Source: Tubiluchus corallicola
Taxonomy: Eukaryota > Priapulida > Priapulimorpha > Priapulimorphida > Tubiluchidae
Length of the DNA stretch: 40,000 bases
Assembly: GCA_030141605.1 (NCBI GenBank)
Contig: JAQGDQ010000360.1
Span: forward strand, 80,001-120,000
Direction of reading: 5' to 3'
Part shown: positions 1-10,800 of the stretch, piece after piece
Position numbering within the stretch: position 1 is the first letter of the stretch
Layout: each line of letters opens with the position of its first letter
Notes under the pieces: model-generated
Seen by the model: the letters and a program-made list of their open reading frames with translations, nothing else
Databases searched by the model: none
Told to the model about the DNA's origin: nothing
Program-made: the position numbers and the translations under genes

Positions 1-1035
1 CAATGGGGTTTATAAAAATTCTGCCAATCACAGTCATAATTAAGTGATAATTTTGAACTTTTTAGTTTGAGTTCATTTGCTCTAGTTTAGTACAACTTTT
101 TTTTAGTACAAAATCCGTTTTAGTACAACTTATCTTTTTAGACGTCCTTGACGTCCACGCGTTACACAGATGGGATTGTTAAAGGAAGAGGAAGACAGGA
201 CGATTTTTCATACACTACCCCATTTTCACGTGCGATAAAAATATACATTTTAACACAATTAGTACTGCAAAAGCGTTTCTGATAAATTAAGTTATAGATT
301 AAAATCTTAATTAACGGTGCGCGAGCCCAACTATTGATGACATCACAAACTAACATAAATTTTAACAGCAAAACAGCAAAAGCATTCCATGAGCGCGTTG
401 CACGTGTTTGTGAAAGTGAAAATTGAAGTACTGTGCTACTGTAAGGTATTCAGTTTGTTGTACTAAAACTAAGTAAGTTTTAAGATAAACATTTAAAGTT
501 CAAATTTACCGCTGTGCTCACGCATGAGCTGTCGAACGTGTGCAGTTCGTCAGAAATTAACACATCTGAACTGAGAGGTACAGCACCTGTTTTTTGTTCA
601 ATGCCAAAATGCAGGCGCTAGTACCTGTCTCACTTGCGAATGGTGAAATGCATGTAAAAGAGAAGAATTAGTGGCGCGAACGCGAAATTGTGTTTGTGTG
701 CTAATAATTCTTTCATCTAAGTTTATTTTTGAAAAAATATGTTTGTATTTTAGTATGTTTTCTTTCAATATTTTAAAAAGCAGATGGTTTTGACTAGCAG
801 TTTAAGATTGGGTTCTGTTTTGATTTCAGTTTGAAATGAAAAGGAAGGGGTGCATCTGTTCTCTCTGCTTTGTCTGGCGGTTGAAAAATAATGATAGGTA
901 ATATAAATGAACCTTACAACAGTAATGTAAGAAACTTAAGAAAGTGTTTACATGTCAATATACGTACTGTTTACTATTTTATTTTAACACCATCTATTAA
1001 ATATAGAATAATAATATTTTATTTTAATATGAGGA

Positions 1036-1181
1036 CCGTTGGCTCCTTGTGCAGCTCCTCCGAAGTAAAGTAAGTTTGCTTAAAGTAAGTGTTAATATAA
1101 GATGCCTACAGGTATCTTATGTTAATACTTAATTTAAGCAAACGTACTTTACTTCGGAGGAGCTGCACAAGCAGCCAACGG
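1036..1181. repeat. Hairpin with 71-bp arms and a 4-nt loop
   Basis: Arm 1036-1106 begins CCGTTGGCTCCTTGTGCAGC. Arm 1111-1181 is its reverse complement with six mismatches in 71 (about 92 percent). The loop is TACA. It lies in the middle of the foldback structure. Confidence 0.92.
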
Positions 1182-1243
1182 CTAGAGGGCTGAGGAGGTC
1201 AAGTGACCCAACGGCCATGTGTAGAGGAGTAAACTTTCCAAAT

Positions 1244-1492
1244 TAGGAGTGGAGCCCCCGAAGGAGGACCAGTGCAGCATGCTCACAGACTCCGGCAGCT
1301 CCTGCAGCCAACCTGGTGCCAAACGTATCGCTCCGCTTTCCTTTGGACTACACCAGGGAGGAAGAGAGGGAGTTCCTGTTGTCTGGGCAACTCAGGATCT
1401 CCATACACCTTGCCCAGACGTGCGCCCTGGAGACGTTCAAGGATCGTACTGCTCAGCCACAGTCGACGCTGCAGTTCCGTCAATGTGATCAA
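1244..1492 (+). other. GC-rich islet with an open frame lacking a start codon
   Basis: Between TAG (about 1243) and TAA (1490) one plus frame is open for about 80 codons, including SLRFPLDYTREEEREFLLSG and LAQTCALETFKDRT. Base composition is much richer in G and C than the surroundings. It does not look like low-complexity sequence. No clear splice sites bound it and I do not recognise the product. It may be an exon fragment captured by the flanking repeat, or transposon coding remains. Confidence 0.3.
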
Positions 1493-2606
1493 TAACTGAC
1501 TCTCTTGGCGCACACTACATTGTCTTCCGAGACAGAAGGATGCCAACCATACTATCAATCAGCAATCAATCTGAAAGGAAAACTGGAGCCAGTCTTAAAC
1601 TGTAGACCACCCCAGGGACGGAGCAAAGTGGTTTTTGACTAGGCGTAATTACCCACTAATAGGTGATCATGTCGTTAAACTGATGCGCTAATTTTGTTTT
1701 ATGAGCCTGCCGATAGGTGGATTGTTTTGACTTAATCGCAAGACGAGGTACATGCGCTAAAATGGCCGCCGGGCGTAGGCATCCTTCGTTTTTTTCGCTC
1801 ACTGTATCATCTGGTATATAGCCACAGATACATAGATAAGCTATCCAAATTGTAAAATAGTGAAAGGGAAACCGTACCCAATCTTAAACTGTAGGTCAAA
1901 ACAATCTACTCTGTAATATATTGAAAGGAAACATTCTCTGTTTACAAAAATGCCTTACCTGAAAGAATTTTTATCACACAAACACAATTTCACGTTTGCG
2001 CTACTAGTTCTTCGCTTTTACATGCATTTTGCCATTGGCTAGTTAGATACCAGCACCAGCACCTGCATTTCACCATTTCGCCAAAATGATCTCTTCATTA
2101 ACATAACTCGTCCGCTTCTTCTTAAGATTTTAATCTACTATTTAGTTATCAGAAAAGCTTTTGCAGTATTAATTGTGGTAAAACGTATACTTTTACCGTA
2201 GTTGAAAATGGGGTAGTGTATGAAAAATCATCCTGTCTTTCGTCAGCAGCTGGAACTAGGAGAAGCTTCAACAATGTAAACTTTACATCCCTAACATCAA
2301 TTTTGAAAAGCAATTTTTGCATTTGAGATTTTTGTCAACATTTCAAAAGCTTCTGAATAATCAAAGACACTAATTTTTGCAAGTACCACAACGATACTTT
2401 AAAACCTATAATACTGTAAAATTCAGTAAGTTCAGCTCAGTTTTTTTACTGACGCTGAATAAAAATTTGTTATTGTGAATTTTTAAACCTTTGTATAATG
2501 TTGCTGTTTTCTGAAAAGTAGAAAATTTTGAACTATGAAATGTTTCAGTTCTGCTATCCGTGATAAAGATTGTAAATATCAAGTTTATAGTCAATAAACA
2601 AGTATT

Positions 2607-2715
2607 GCTGCTACTGCTTCTTCTTCTTCTTGTTCTACTACTACTACTACTATTACTACTACTACTACTACTACTACTGCTACTACTACTACTACTACTA
2701 TTACTGCTACTACCT

Positions 2716-2804
<89 letters not shown>

Positions 2805-2832
2805 GCTGCTGCTACTACTACTGCTACTACTG

Positions 2833-2910
<78 letters not shown>

Positions 2911-2911
2911 T
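2607..2911. repeat. (CTA)n trinucleotide microsatellite, about 300 bp
   Basis: Nearly uninterrupted CTA/ACT units with a few CTG and ATT variants. The poly-Leu, poly-Tyr and poly-Val frames it creates are not genes. Confidence 0.97.
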
Positions 2912-3224
2912 TGCAACTGCTAATGGCATATAAAATCTATTATTACATCAAAAATACTACACCACAAACAGTTGTGACAGCTGGTTGTATAATAAAAAAA
3001 ATTAACAATAATCCCGTAGGTAAGTAAAATGGGTTCACTGAAAATATCGTCATTGGATCACTGTTTCACAAATGTCTAAAACTATTTTTTCCGTTCTATT
3101 TATTGTTTCACTGCACCTCAACACGGTTACTAACTTCAGTTCTTAATTAAATTTCAGTGATTAAAGTACTAAGCAATACAAAGTTAAAGGACAAGAAAAA
3201 AGATACCGGAAGTAGATAAAAAGT

Positions 3225-3415
3225 CACCTTGAAAAATTATACAACTTTACAGCAATTTTATGGTATATATCGTATTCGCGTTGAAAGGAATTTTTGTTTG
3301 TTTTCATTTTGAATTTCCCGCAATACTGTTTAGGCGGCGACATTATATGACGTCATACACGCACAACGTAAATCAGGGAAAGAAAGGGAAATGTTAAACT
3401 GTGTTCTAAAAACTT
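3225..3415. repeat. Interspersed repeat, copy 1 of a pair (other copy 11728-11905)
   Basis: Shared blocks include GGTATATATCGTATTCG-type sequence, TTTTGTTTGTTTTCATTTT, and ATGACGTCATACACGCACAA. The second copy is in the same orientation with scattered substitutions. Nothing else is recognisable between 2912 and 4362. Confidence 0.75.
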
Positions 3416-4362
3416 TCCATGCAAAGCTATATTACTTAGCAGTTCGCTTACCTGCTGGAAAGACTTATGTAACTAGAAGTTATATTTTGTTCATGCCAAT
3501 TGGTAAAATGTCGCTGACTCACCCTCCAGGGTGCACCACTCACTAGACAAAAACGTATTTTTAATCTTACTGACAAGATGCAGTAATTTAAAATTTTAGT
3601 TAGTTAGTGACGTGTGCGCTACGAATGCTCTGATTAATTTTTCAAACTTTACTCAGTGTTTTCTAAACCTGTTTCAAATGACCTGTCGTCTTACGGTCAT
3701 CACGGGAGTTTTAAATTTACACGTTTCATACAGCGTTACTGCCGACACGAGCTCTGCATGCAAAGAGGAAGTACGTAAGTGGTATAAATTTTGAAGACAA
3801 TTTTTACAAGCTTTATGTAAGTGGAGATTTTTCTTGTGCTTTAAGTCAAAGGTCTAATTTCTACAATTAAAATAGCCTGTTAAGTTTCAGCATCAAATTT
3901 ATCAAGAATTAATTATTACATTTGATCATCAGTTCTATAAGCAAAAATTGACTATAGGTATAATATAATCCCTAATATGAAAGCTATTTTGACATAATAC
4001 CTTTTAAATTTTCTAATATACTTTTATATATTTATGGTTAATAGTAGTTTAGTGAGTATTGAAATGTTTTTTGTCTGATAATTATTATGTTAAAGATTTG
4101 CATAATAAACTTATGGAGGTAGCCAATTAGAATAGACCTAGTTTCAATCTTACAAGAAGAAATTTCTTACATTATGAAGCTATAAAAACAAAAGAACGAA
4201 CAAGTTTCACTGATTACTATATTTTTTCCTGATTTAAACTACATTTTTCGATATTTTACATTTTCGTTTCATTCGCCTTCCGACAGATGGCAGCAGCAGT
4301 TCACTCGCTCAGACGTTCACAATAATGCCTCGTTACGGTCTGAGCAGTAGAAAAAGTATCGC

Positions 4363-4847
4363 TTAAAGGAAAGGTAAAACCTTCTGGGAAGTTAGGCTTA
4401 TTTTTATGTTTGGTAACGACGGTAAGAAAGTTTTTAGGAATAAAAGTGCAATAATTTCACGCTTGAGCGCTTCCTTTTTTCCTCCAGTGACTGAAGCAAA
4501 GCGGCGCACTTTCAATTTCCCTCAAAATCATAATGATTGAATAATCATAATTAAAAAATAGTTGTAATGTTCATTTTTGTGAGTTTTCGCATGAACATTA
4601 GATAGACTGCAAAAGTATGAGTTAGTTTTTGAGCAGTGCACGCTTACAGAAAGCCGGGAAGTCCACCAGTTACGTCATAGCTTTCAAGTGAATGGCAGCT
4701 ACCCGAATCGCGCCTGAAAATTTTGTTGCTCAGTATGAATTAGCCTTAAGCTTTATAGATAGTTTTTTGCAAATTTCTTTGTTGTAAGTTTAAGTGATAC
4801 CAGTACGATAAACCCCAACATGCTAAACGACCTGTCCTTTCCTTTAA
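4363..4847. mobile_element. TTAA-flanked inverted-repeat element (MITE-like, piggyBac-type target)
   Basis: It begins TTAAAGGAAAGG (4363-4374) and ends CCTTTCCTTTAA (4836-4847), a perfect 12-bp inverted repeat that includes TTAA on each side. It has no coding capacity. The inner right end (AGGACAGGTCG on the minus strand) resembles the ends of the elements at 179, 14551 and 15866. Confidence 0.65.
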
Positions 4848-4922
4848 TGTGCGATAGGTGGCAGCAGCTTACAGCTTTATTCCTTTAATGTGCGATAGGT
4901 GGCAGCAGCTTACAGCTTGATT
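4841..4922. repeat. 41-bp tandem duplication at the 3' end of the AVIT-like exon
   Basis: CCTTTAATGTGCGATAGGTG and the following bases to position 4881 are repeated at 4882-4922 with one mismatch (T at 4878, G at 4919). The first copy overlaps the end of the TTAA element at 4363-4847. Confidence 0.9.
4876..4881 (-). promoter_or_regulatory. AATAAA polyadenylation signal downstream of the AVIT-like exon
   Basis: AATAAA on the minus strand lies about 40 nt after the TGA. It sits at the end of one copy of a 41-bp tandem duplication (4841-4881 and 4882-4922). The other copy has AATCAA at the same place, so a single base difference separates signal from non-signal. Confidence 0.55.
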
Positions 4923-5134
4923 CATTCACACGTCCACGTGCTTTCCTTGCAGTACAAGGGAGATGCACATGGAGGAATGGGGAAGATTCTCGCCCCATAA
5001 AATGGACTGGGAGCACTTCCGGGATAACATCCTTCTCCAGCTTTTCGTTCCTCCTGACAGTAATGTAAGTTTTCCTCATAATTTGGGATGCAGGGCTTCC
5101 CGTTACAGTCAGAATCCGTGATGCAGGGGGGAAG
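4922..5134 (-). CDS. Terminal exon of a secreted cysteine-rich protein, prokineticin/astakine (AVIT)-like domain
   Basis: On the minus strand an acceptor CTTTTCAG at 5135 opens a 70-codon frame ending in TGA at 4922-4924. The peptide begins LPPCITDSDCNGKPCIPNYE and ends SPLYCKESTWTCE. It has eight cysteines spaced C-x5-C-x4-C-x10-C-x9-C-x19-C-x5-C-x6-C. The KAGEGCYPGS stretch and the C-x5-C ending resemble the colipase-like fold of prokineticins and astakines, secreted ligands in vertebrates and arthropods; some venom peptides share the fold. Compared with the usual ten cysteines, one of the CC pair and the first of the CxC pair are absent, so all eight could still pair. The exon enters in phase 0. 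The upstream intron holds the hexamer satellite. Role is inference. Confidence 0.68.
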   Translation of the reverse strand, partial: LPPCITDSDCNGKPCIPNYEENLHYCQEERKAGEGCYPGSAPSPFYGARIFPIPPCASPLYCKESTWTCE

Positions 5135-5155
5135 CTGAAAAGACAAGCATAGACA

Positions 5156-5925
5156 ATATTTATATTTATATTTGTATTTGTATTTGTATTTGTATTTGTA
5201 TTTGTATTTGTATTTGTATTTGTATTTGTATTTGTATTTGTATTTGTATTTGTATTTGTATTTGTATTTGTATTTGTATTTGTATTTGTATTTGTATTTG
5301 TATCTGTATCTGTATCTGTATCTGTATCTGTATCTGTATCTGTATCTGTATCTGTATCTGTATCTGTATCTGTATCTGTATCTGTATCTGTATCTGTATC
5401 TGTATCTGTATCTGTATCTGTATCTGTATCTGTATCTGTATCTGTATCTGTATCTGTATCTGTATCTGTATCTGTATCTGTATCTGTATCTGTATCTGTA
5501 TCTGTATCTGTATCTGTATCTGTATCTGTATCTGTATCTGTATCTGTATCTGTATCTGTATCTGTATCTGTATCTGTATCTGTATCTGTATCTGTATCTG
5601 TATCTGTATCTGTATCTGTATCTGTATCTGTATCTGTATCTGTATCTGTATCTGTATCTGTATCTGTATCTGTATCTGTATCTGTATCTGTATCTGTATC
5701 AGTATCTGTATCTGTATCTGTATCTGTATCTGTATCTGTATCTGTATCTGTATCTGTATCTGTATCTGTATCTGTATCTGTATCTGTATCTGTATCTGTA
5801 TCTGTATCTATATCTATATTTATATTTATATTTATATTTATATTTATATTTATATTTATATTTATATTTATATTTATATTTATATTTATATTTATATTTA
5901 TATTTATATTTATATTTATATTTAT
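5156..5925. repeat. Compound hexanucleotide satellite (TATATT)-(TGTATT)-(TGTATC)-(TATATC)-(TATATT)
   Basis: About 128 six-base units: a few TATATT, then TGTATT to about 5300, TGTATC to about 5808 (one CAGTATC variant at 5700), two TATATC, then TATATT to 5925. Block order is almost symmetric and each step differs by one or two bases. It lies in the intron just upstream of the AVIT-like exon on the minus strand. Its repetitive dipeptide frames are artefacts. Confidence 0.97.
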
Positions 5926-5989
5926 TAAACACACGGTCTAAGCCCTAAGAAAATTAATGCAGCAATGCAACTGTGTGTAAAAAGACAAA

Positions 5990-6168
5990 TGATGGGTAAA
6001 GAACATCGAGAAACAATGATGACAGCAGCAGCAACAGCGACAACGACAGCGGCAACGACAACGACGGCAGCAGCAGCAACAGCAGTACAAACAGCAACAT
6101 CAGCAGCGACAACGACAACAACTACAACAACAGTAACAGTAGATGTAGTAACAACTGCAATGGTCGTA
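5990..6168. repeat. Degenerate ACA/GCA/ACG trinucleotide tract
   Basis: Triplets of the ACA, GCA and GAC type run through this segment. The Thr/Ala-rich frame over it is low complexity. Confidence 0.8.
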
Positions 6169-6442
6169 ATAATAGGTCAAGACATTGGCAACGTCAATGA
6201 TGTTAACAACAGAAGCAACAACAGCGATGACGTCTAACAAACAGTAGCTGATAAATTCTAATAAGAGAATCACCATGCATATAGCCACTATAGTGGCGAC
6301 ACCTACCCTGTCAATAATAGGTCAAGACATTGGCAACGTCAATGATGTTAACAACTGAAGCAACAACAGCGATGACGTCTAACAAACAGTAGCTGATAAA
6401 TTCTAATAAGAGAATCACCATGCATATAGCCACCTACCCTGT
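6169..6442. repeat. Tandem duplication, about 145 and 129 bp
   Basis: AATAGGTCAAGACATTGGCA and what follows to about 6312 is repeated from 6314 to 6442 almost identically. Copy 1 has about 14-16 extra bases containing the palindrome CCACTATAGTGG. Confidence 0.88.
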
Positions 6443-7364
6443 CCCTAAAAACTCTTTTGTTGAAATTTATGTAGACCTCAGGAAAATGGTCCAATGTCTT
6501 AACACTTGACAATCCTGGGCGTACGAACGGCAGTGCTGATGCAGGTGTCGTCAGTGTTGTCATTATCATCATCATCATCAACAACAACAACAACACTGTC
6601 GCCATAGATTCCACATTGTTTCGTTTTTGAACTAGTCTCTCAGTCATTTTGTATACTGAATCAGTTTCTCAATGGTTTTCACAAGGAAACAGCAATTTTG
6701 CAACACAAACAATTTTTCGGTGTGGCTTTTATGATGCTAAAATTATTTTTCGCAGTGCCATCTAACGGTTATTTCACTTTGAAAATGCCACTTAAGTCAG
6801 ATCTACTTGTTCAAGCTATTGCAGAAATCACAAAGTTTTCCAATTAAATACGTTTGTGGTGTCTACCTTCACGTTGGTCACGTGACTAGCTGCAGCCAAT
6901 TAGATTTTGTTGCGAAAGTGCGAAACTCCTGGCGGGCCCTGTTATCAGACTTTTGCAGTGTCGCCCCCTGGGAGTGTAAAACAGTGGCGGCAGGTGGAGC
7001 AGAGTTTTCTAAATTGGACGGGGAGACGGTCACCGTTATTACAATGTCAACATTTATAGAAATCGTCATTGATAACAAGGTACTTTGGAACGTCATGTTT
7101 CATAGTGTGTCGTCAATTCGATTTGTTTTATTTATTAGCGTCAATAGCGTCATAACGTTTATTTTTAACCCTTAATGTTAATAGCGTTATATCAGCAAGC
7201 AAAACCTCTCTAGCTGTTGGTCTCCGTAAATTATATAAAATCTGGGCATTAATCTGGAAATTGTTCAAGCAGTTAAAGGAGCAGGGTAACGTAAAAATCA
7301 TACAGTAAATTCATTGCTTGACGGTTAATTTTGTTAGCATAATTACAGTGTTATTATATTTCAT
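6443..7364. other. Interval with no recognised gene
   Basis: Holds a short trinucleotide run (ATC/AAC, 6565-6600) and a GC-richer islet around 6900-7030. The 122-codon plus frame there (6807-7175) shows no family features, and no splice sites stand out. Confidence 0.5.
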
Positions 7365-7710
7365 AATAGAAATTGTATATATGTCTTGTTTTTTTGTATA
7401 TTTCAAAATTGAAATTGTGTACATGTCTTGTTTTTTGCATATTTCAAAATTGAAATTGTGTATATGTCTTGTTTTTTTGTATATTTTAAAATTGAAATTG
7501 TGTATATGTCTTGTTTTTTTATATTTCAAAATTGAAATTGTGTATGTCTTGTTTTTTGTATATTTTAAAATTGAAATTGTGTATATGTTTTGTTTTTTTG
7601 TATTTCAAAATTGAAATTGTGTATATGTCTTGTTTTTTTGTATATTTCAAAATTGAAATTGTGTATATGTCTTGTTTTTTGTATATTTCAAGACTGAAAT
7701 TGTATGGATG
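7365..7710. repeat. About 42-bp tandem repeat, roughly eight to nine units
   Basis: The unit is TTGAAATTGTGTATATGTCT then TGTTTTTTTGTATATTTCAAAA, with small indels in the T run. The overlapping F/C/I/L-rich open frames are products of the repeat. Confidence 0.93.
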
Positions 7711-9229
7711 TCTTGCATGTATTCTTGACACTAAAAATATAAAAAATAAATATTTAAATCTATTTTACTGTTATCACTTAAAGTTCAAAAAAATATAATA
7801 AACGAAATTGGAAAAGAGCTTGGATTTAAAATCTACTGCCCCTGAATACAATTTTTCAGGCGTGGTGGTAGCCGCCATTCACTTGAAGATCATTACATAA
7901 CTGGGAGACTTTGTGGCTTTCTGTGAGCGCGCGCTGTTTAAACTAATTCAAACTTCTGCAGCTTACGTAATGTTCACGTAAAAATATTACAAAATTAGTT
8001 ATCTAATTATTTTGTGAAAACTTATTATACTGTTACGATGGCGGCCATAAGGTCCAGGGTTCAAATCTAGATCAGCCAAACCAAGTTGCAGACAAATGTT
8101 GTGTATATGACAATAAGAAAAGAAATATAAAAATGTAAACAGAAGATGAAAACTTGTCAGATCTTTCCCTACGTTCCATATGCTGATTACGGAACAGGTG
8201 CTTAGGTGGTAAACACACCTGTCCACCTGCCGACTGAACCGATGAAGCCATTCTTATAGCTGCTATGCAGTGCTGATATGCAATGGCTTCGTAATGCATC
8301 AAACCATCACAATGATTAGGAGAGGGGTAGAAAATAAATGCCATTTTGCCCCCGTAACAATACTTTTGACGAAGCTTGACAGTGCGCTAATTTTCTTTAA
8401 GACAAATGACGTCATTGGAAGAAGAATGGGCGTTGAAAATTGGAGCGTCCAAGCATGAAGTGATCGTGACTTTATAAAGTCACTTTACTAGTTACACGAG
8501 ACGCTTATTGCAGGTTTATTACTAAATCCTAACATTTTTCGCGAACATTGAAATAAGCCTCACCTCCTAAAAGGGTTAGCTTTTCCTTTAACTTGCTTTG
8601 TCTCACTGGTAAAACTATGTACTACAGAAAATAACCGCTTAGAAAACTTGACTTTTCCTTTAAACAGCCTTATTATCAGACAGAAAAGCATTTCTGTGTT
8701 TTGTATCAAGCCTTAGACTATAACGACTTTGATTTATGCTATAGGAAAAATTTTAACCTCGCGTATAAATGTAAACTTATTCACTTGTTAAACTTTAAAA
8801 ACAAGAATGGGGTACCTAATGAAGGATTTAGAAAAAAGCGCCTTAAAAATTATTATAAAATCAATCGATGAAAACAAATACAAAAAGATTTCTTATAATC
8901 TAGTACAGAGACAAATAGAATATCTACTTTTAGTATAAATTAATCTAATTACTAAATTAGTTCCACAACAATGATGTGATAGCAGGAAACATTAACTTTT
9001 GGTCGTGAGAAACTACAAGTTTACAGATATAGTGGTTTTTGAAATTTTTTCACTACAAAAAGTTAAGCAATGGTGAAGATTTGTTGTCAAGAAAAAGTGG
9101 AACGGAATCCTCTGGACTACAACACCTGGAATTCTCTTAAACTGGATTTGTTGTCAAGAAAGCACGAGAGCCGGATAGAGCCATTTGATGCAGTGAAACA
9201 AAATTGTTGAATTCAGGGACCAAATTCCC
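7711..9229. other. Intergenic or intronic interval, no gene recognised
   Basis: AT-rich. It contains a tRNA B-box-like GGTTCAAATC at about 8060, two TTTTCCTTTAA ends near 8583 and 8655 like those of the TTAA elements, and no convincing exon. Confidence 0.45.
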
Positions 9230-10800
9230 TTTAAAGACAATCCGATATGCAGCCTACAATGCTTCCTAATGTTTTATGTTGACTTCAAAGGTGCATCGGC
9301 GACCATTTTGTATTACCTTGGCTGTGAATGACCTTGAAACACCTGTGAAAGATATTTGTGAAGTCGAAATTGAACACTGGTAGAAACAACTAAACACAAG
9401 ATTAAATATTTGCAAACTAAAACACTTTTATTGCACTACATAGTTATATGTAACATGACTGCTACACTTAGGACCAGCGTGTCCTGCAGTGATCACGAAT
9501 GAGTAGACAGTGGCTAGAAGTGGAATCTAGCCAGTTTATATATGTAAAGAACTATGCAAAAACATGGCTTCACATATCCCATTACAGAAAAATAGGGGAG
9601 ATACAGTGAGTTTGAATATTCATTGGACCATACAATTGCATTAAGGGGTGAATTGAACTAGTAAATGTTAAAGTAACGAATCAATAGATGGCAGCACCTA
9701 AATATACAGTTACAACTTTCACAACACCAGTTCAGCGATGATACAGCACTTCTATGTCGGCTACTAGTATAGTTATGTAACCGTAGTGTTTACTACTTCA
9801 GTTATTTCCAATAACCTTGAATGACCTTGAAATACGATTTCTGATAGACCATCCACATAATAAAAAAGTCTGCTGTTAATACATTTATGCCACCTCAAAT
9901 GCCACCTAGTTGAGTTATTTTAACTTTAAACCTGCGACAGCAGCCAGCTTTTAATGACACTGACCTTAGGTGACAATAAAACACCATTTTTCTGAATCAC
10001 CATATGCACATTTTTATGCTGGTTTTTGACTACTTGACTATAGTCTCTGTAGTGCAGTTCAAATCTTGGCAATGCAAACGTCAATCCTCTCTGGGACCGT
10101 ATTCCTCTACTAATTCTACATTCCAAGATCCGACTTTCTGGAATAATCGCGTGACTTCCGCTCACTCTATCACGTTTAGGAGGCTAAAGCTGTTGCAGAT
10201 AGGATTTTTCCGAGTACATACACCAATGCGTATTCTAACCTGGAAAAAATAAAATTACGCTTTATTTAATTCATTCAAAATTATATAAATTAAAAACGTG
10301 TATTGCTTCATGCACACAAGGCATTCAGGCGATGCTTAATGCACACACATGACACAAGGCAGTCTGTTTGACCTTGACCTTGAATGAACTTGAAACACTT
10401 TTTTTCTGACAAAACATGCGCATTTTTAGGTCAGCTGGTAATACATTTTTGTCATCTTAAATGCCACCTAGCGGAATTATTTTGTCTTTAAACCTGCCCT
10501 GGTGGCCGTTTTGAGTGACAGTGACCTTATATGACATTGGAACACCATATATCAGATTGTGGAACACCATATGGAACACCATATAGCACATTTACATATT
10601 ACATTTATGGAGTCTAAAATGATTCATAGTTCAGTTATTTTGACAATGACATTAATATGACCTTGAAACACAATTTTTCATAGGCTATATAATAGCAGCT
10701 AGTTATACGTTTGCGCCATCTTGAATGCCACCTAGTTGAGTCAAGTTGGCTTCAAAGCAGCATTAGCAGCCATTTTAAATGTAAAAAGCTATAATTTTTC
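9230..10800. repeat. Degenerate tandem repeat of about 190 bp or more carrying TGACCTTGAA motifs
   Basis: Blocks around 9300-9400, 9800-9960, 10370-10560 and 10640-10790 share the order TGACCTTGAAACAC, then a TTTTTCTGAC-type stretch, AATGCCACCTAG, TTATTTTAACTTTAAACCTG and CAGCCATTTT. The copies are heavily diverged. Confidence 0.6.
10239..10260 (-). other. Strong splice acceptor, candidate second exon after the 11.1 kb signal-peptide exon
   Basis: The minus strand reads TTTTATTTTTTCCAG|GTTAG, an excellent polypyrimidine acceptor whose exon would begin at 10239. In the phase left by the signal-peptide exon the frame continues RLEYALVYVLGKILSATALA and then reaches TAA. It could be a short last exon. 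Or a donor at TAT|GTACTC (22 nt) or TTG|GTGTAT (16 nt) would leave the phase 0 needed by the AVIT-like exon. Neither donor is strong. Confidence 0.3.

Larger units (their letters stand above)
179..2245. mobile_element. Large foldback: two inverted copies of a TTAA-type interspersed repeat around a hairpin and a GC-rich islet
   Basis: The left arm starts TTAAAGGAAGAGGAAGACAG at 179 and runs to about 850. The right arm (about 1855-2245, plus a short piece near 1575-1610) is the same family inverted; for example GACAGGACGATTTTTCATAC on the left corresponds to the complement of GTATGAAAAATCATCCTGTC on the right. The family recurs at 14551-15458 and 15866-16488. The right outer end has lost a recognisable TTAA, so I cannot say whether this is one foldback element or two insertions in opposite orientation. 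Confidence 0.7.

Noticed and set aside
2560-3027. Poly-Leu/Tyr/Val open frames
   Set aside because: They are translations of the (CTA)n microsatellite; no unique coding sequence.
4885-5948. 349-residue repetitive dipeptide frame (minus) and 258-residue YL-type frame (plus)
   Set aside because: Products of the hexamer satellite; the minus frame overlaps the AVIT-like exon in the wrong frame.
6807-7175. 122-residue plus-strand ORF
   Set aside because: No recognisable motifs, and codon and base composition give no support; likely chance opening in a GC-richer islet.
7318-7798. Small membrane-like proteins rich in F, C, I and L
   Set aside because: All overlap the 42-bp tandem repeat, and similar peptides recur in several frames.
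8040-8075. Second tRNA gene near the B-box-like GGTTCAAATC
   Set aside because: Only the T-arm-like part is visible; no anticodon or acceptor stem could be folded.
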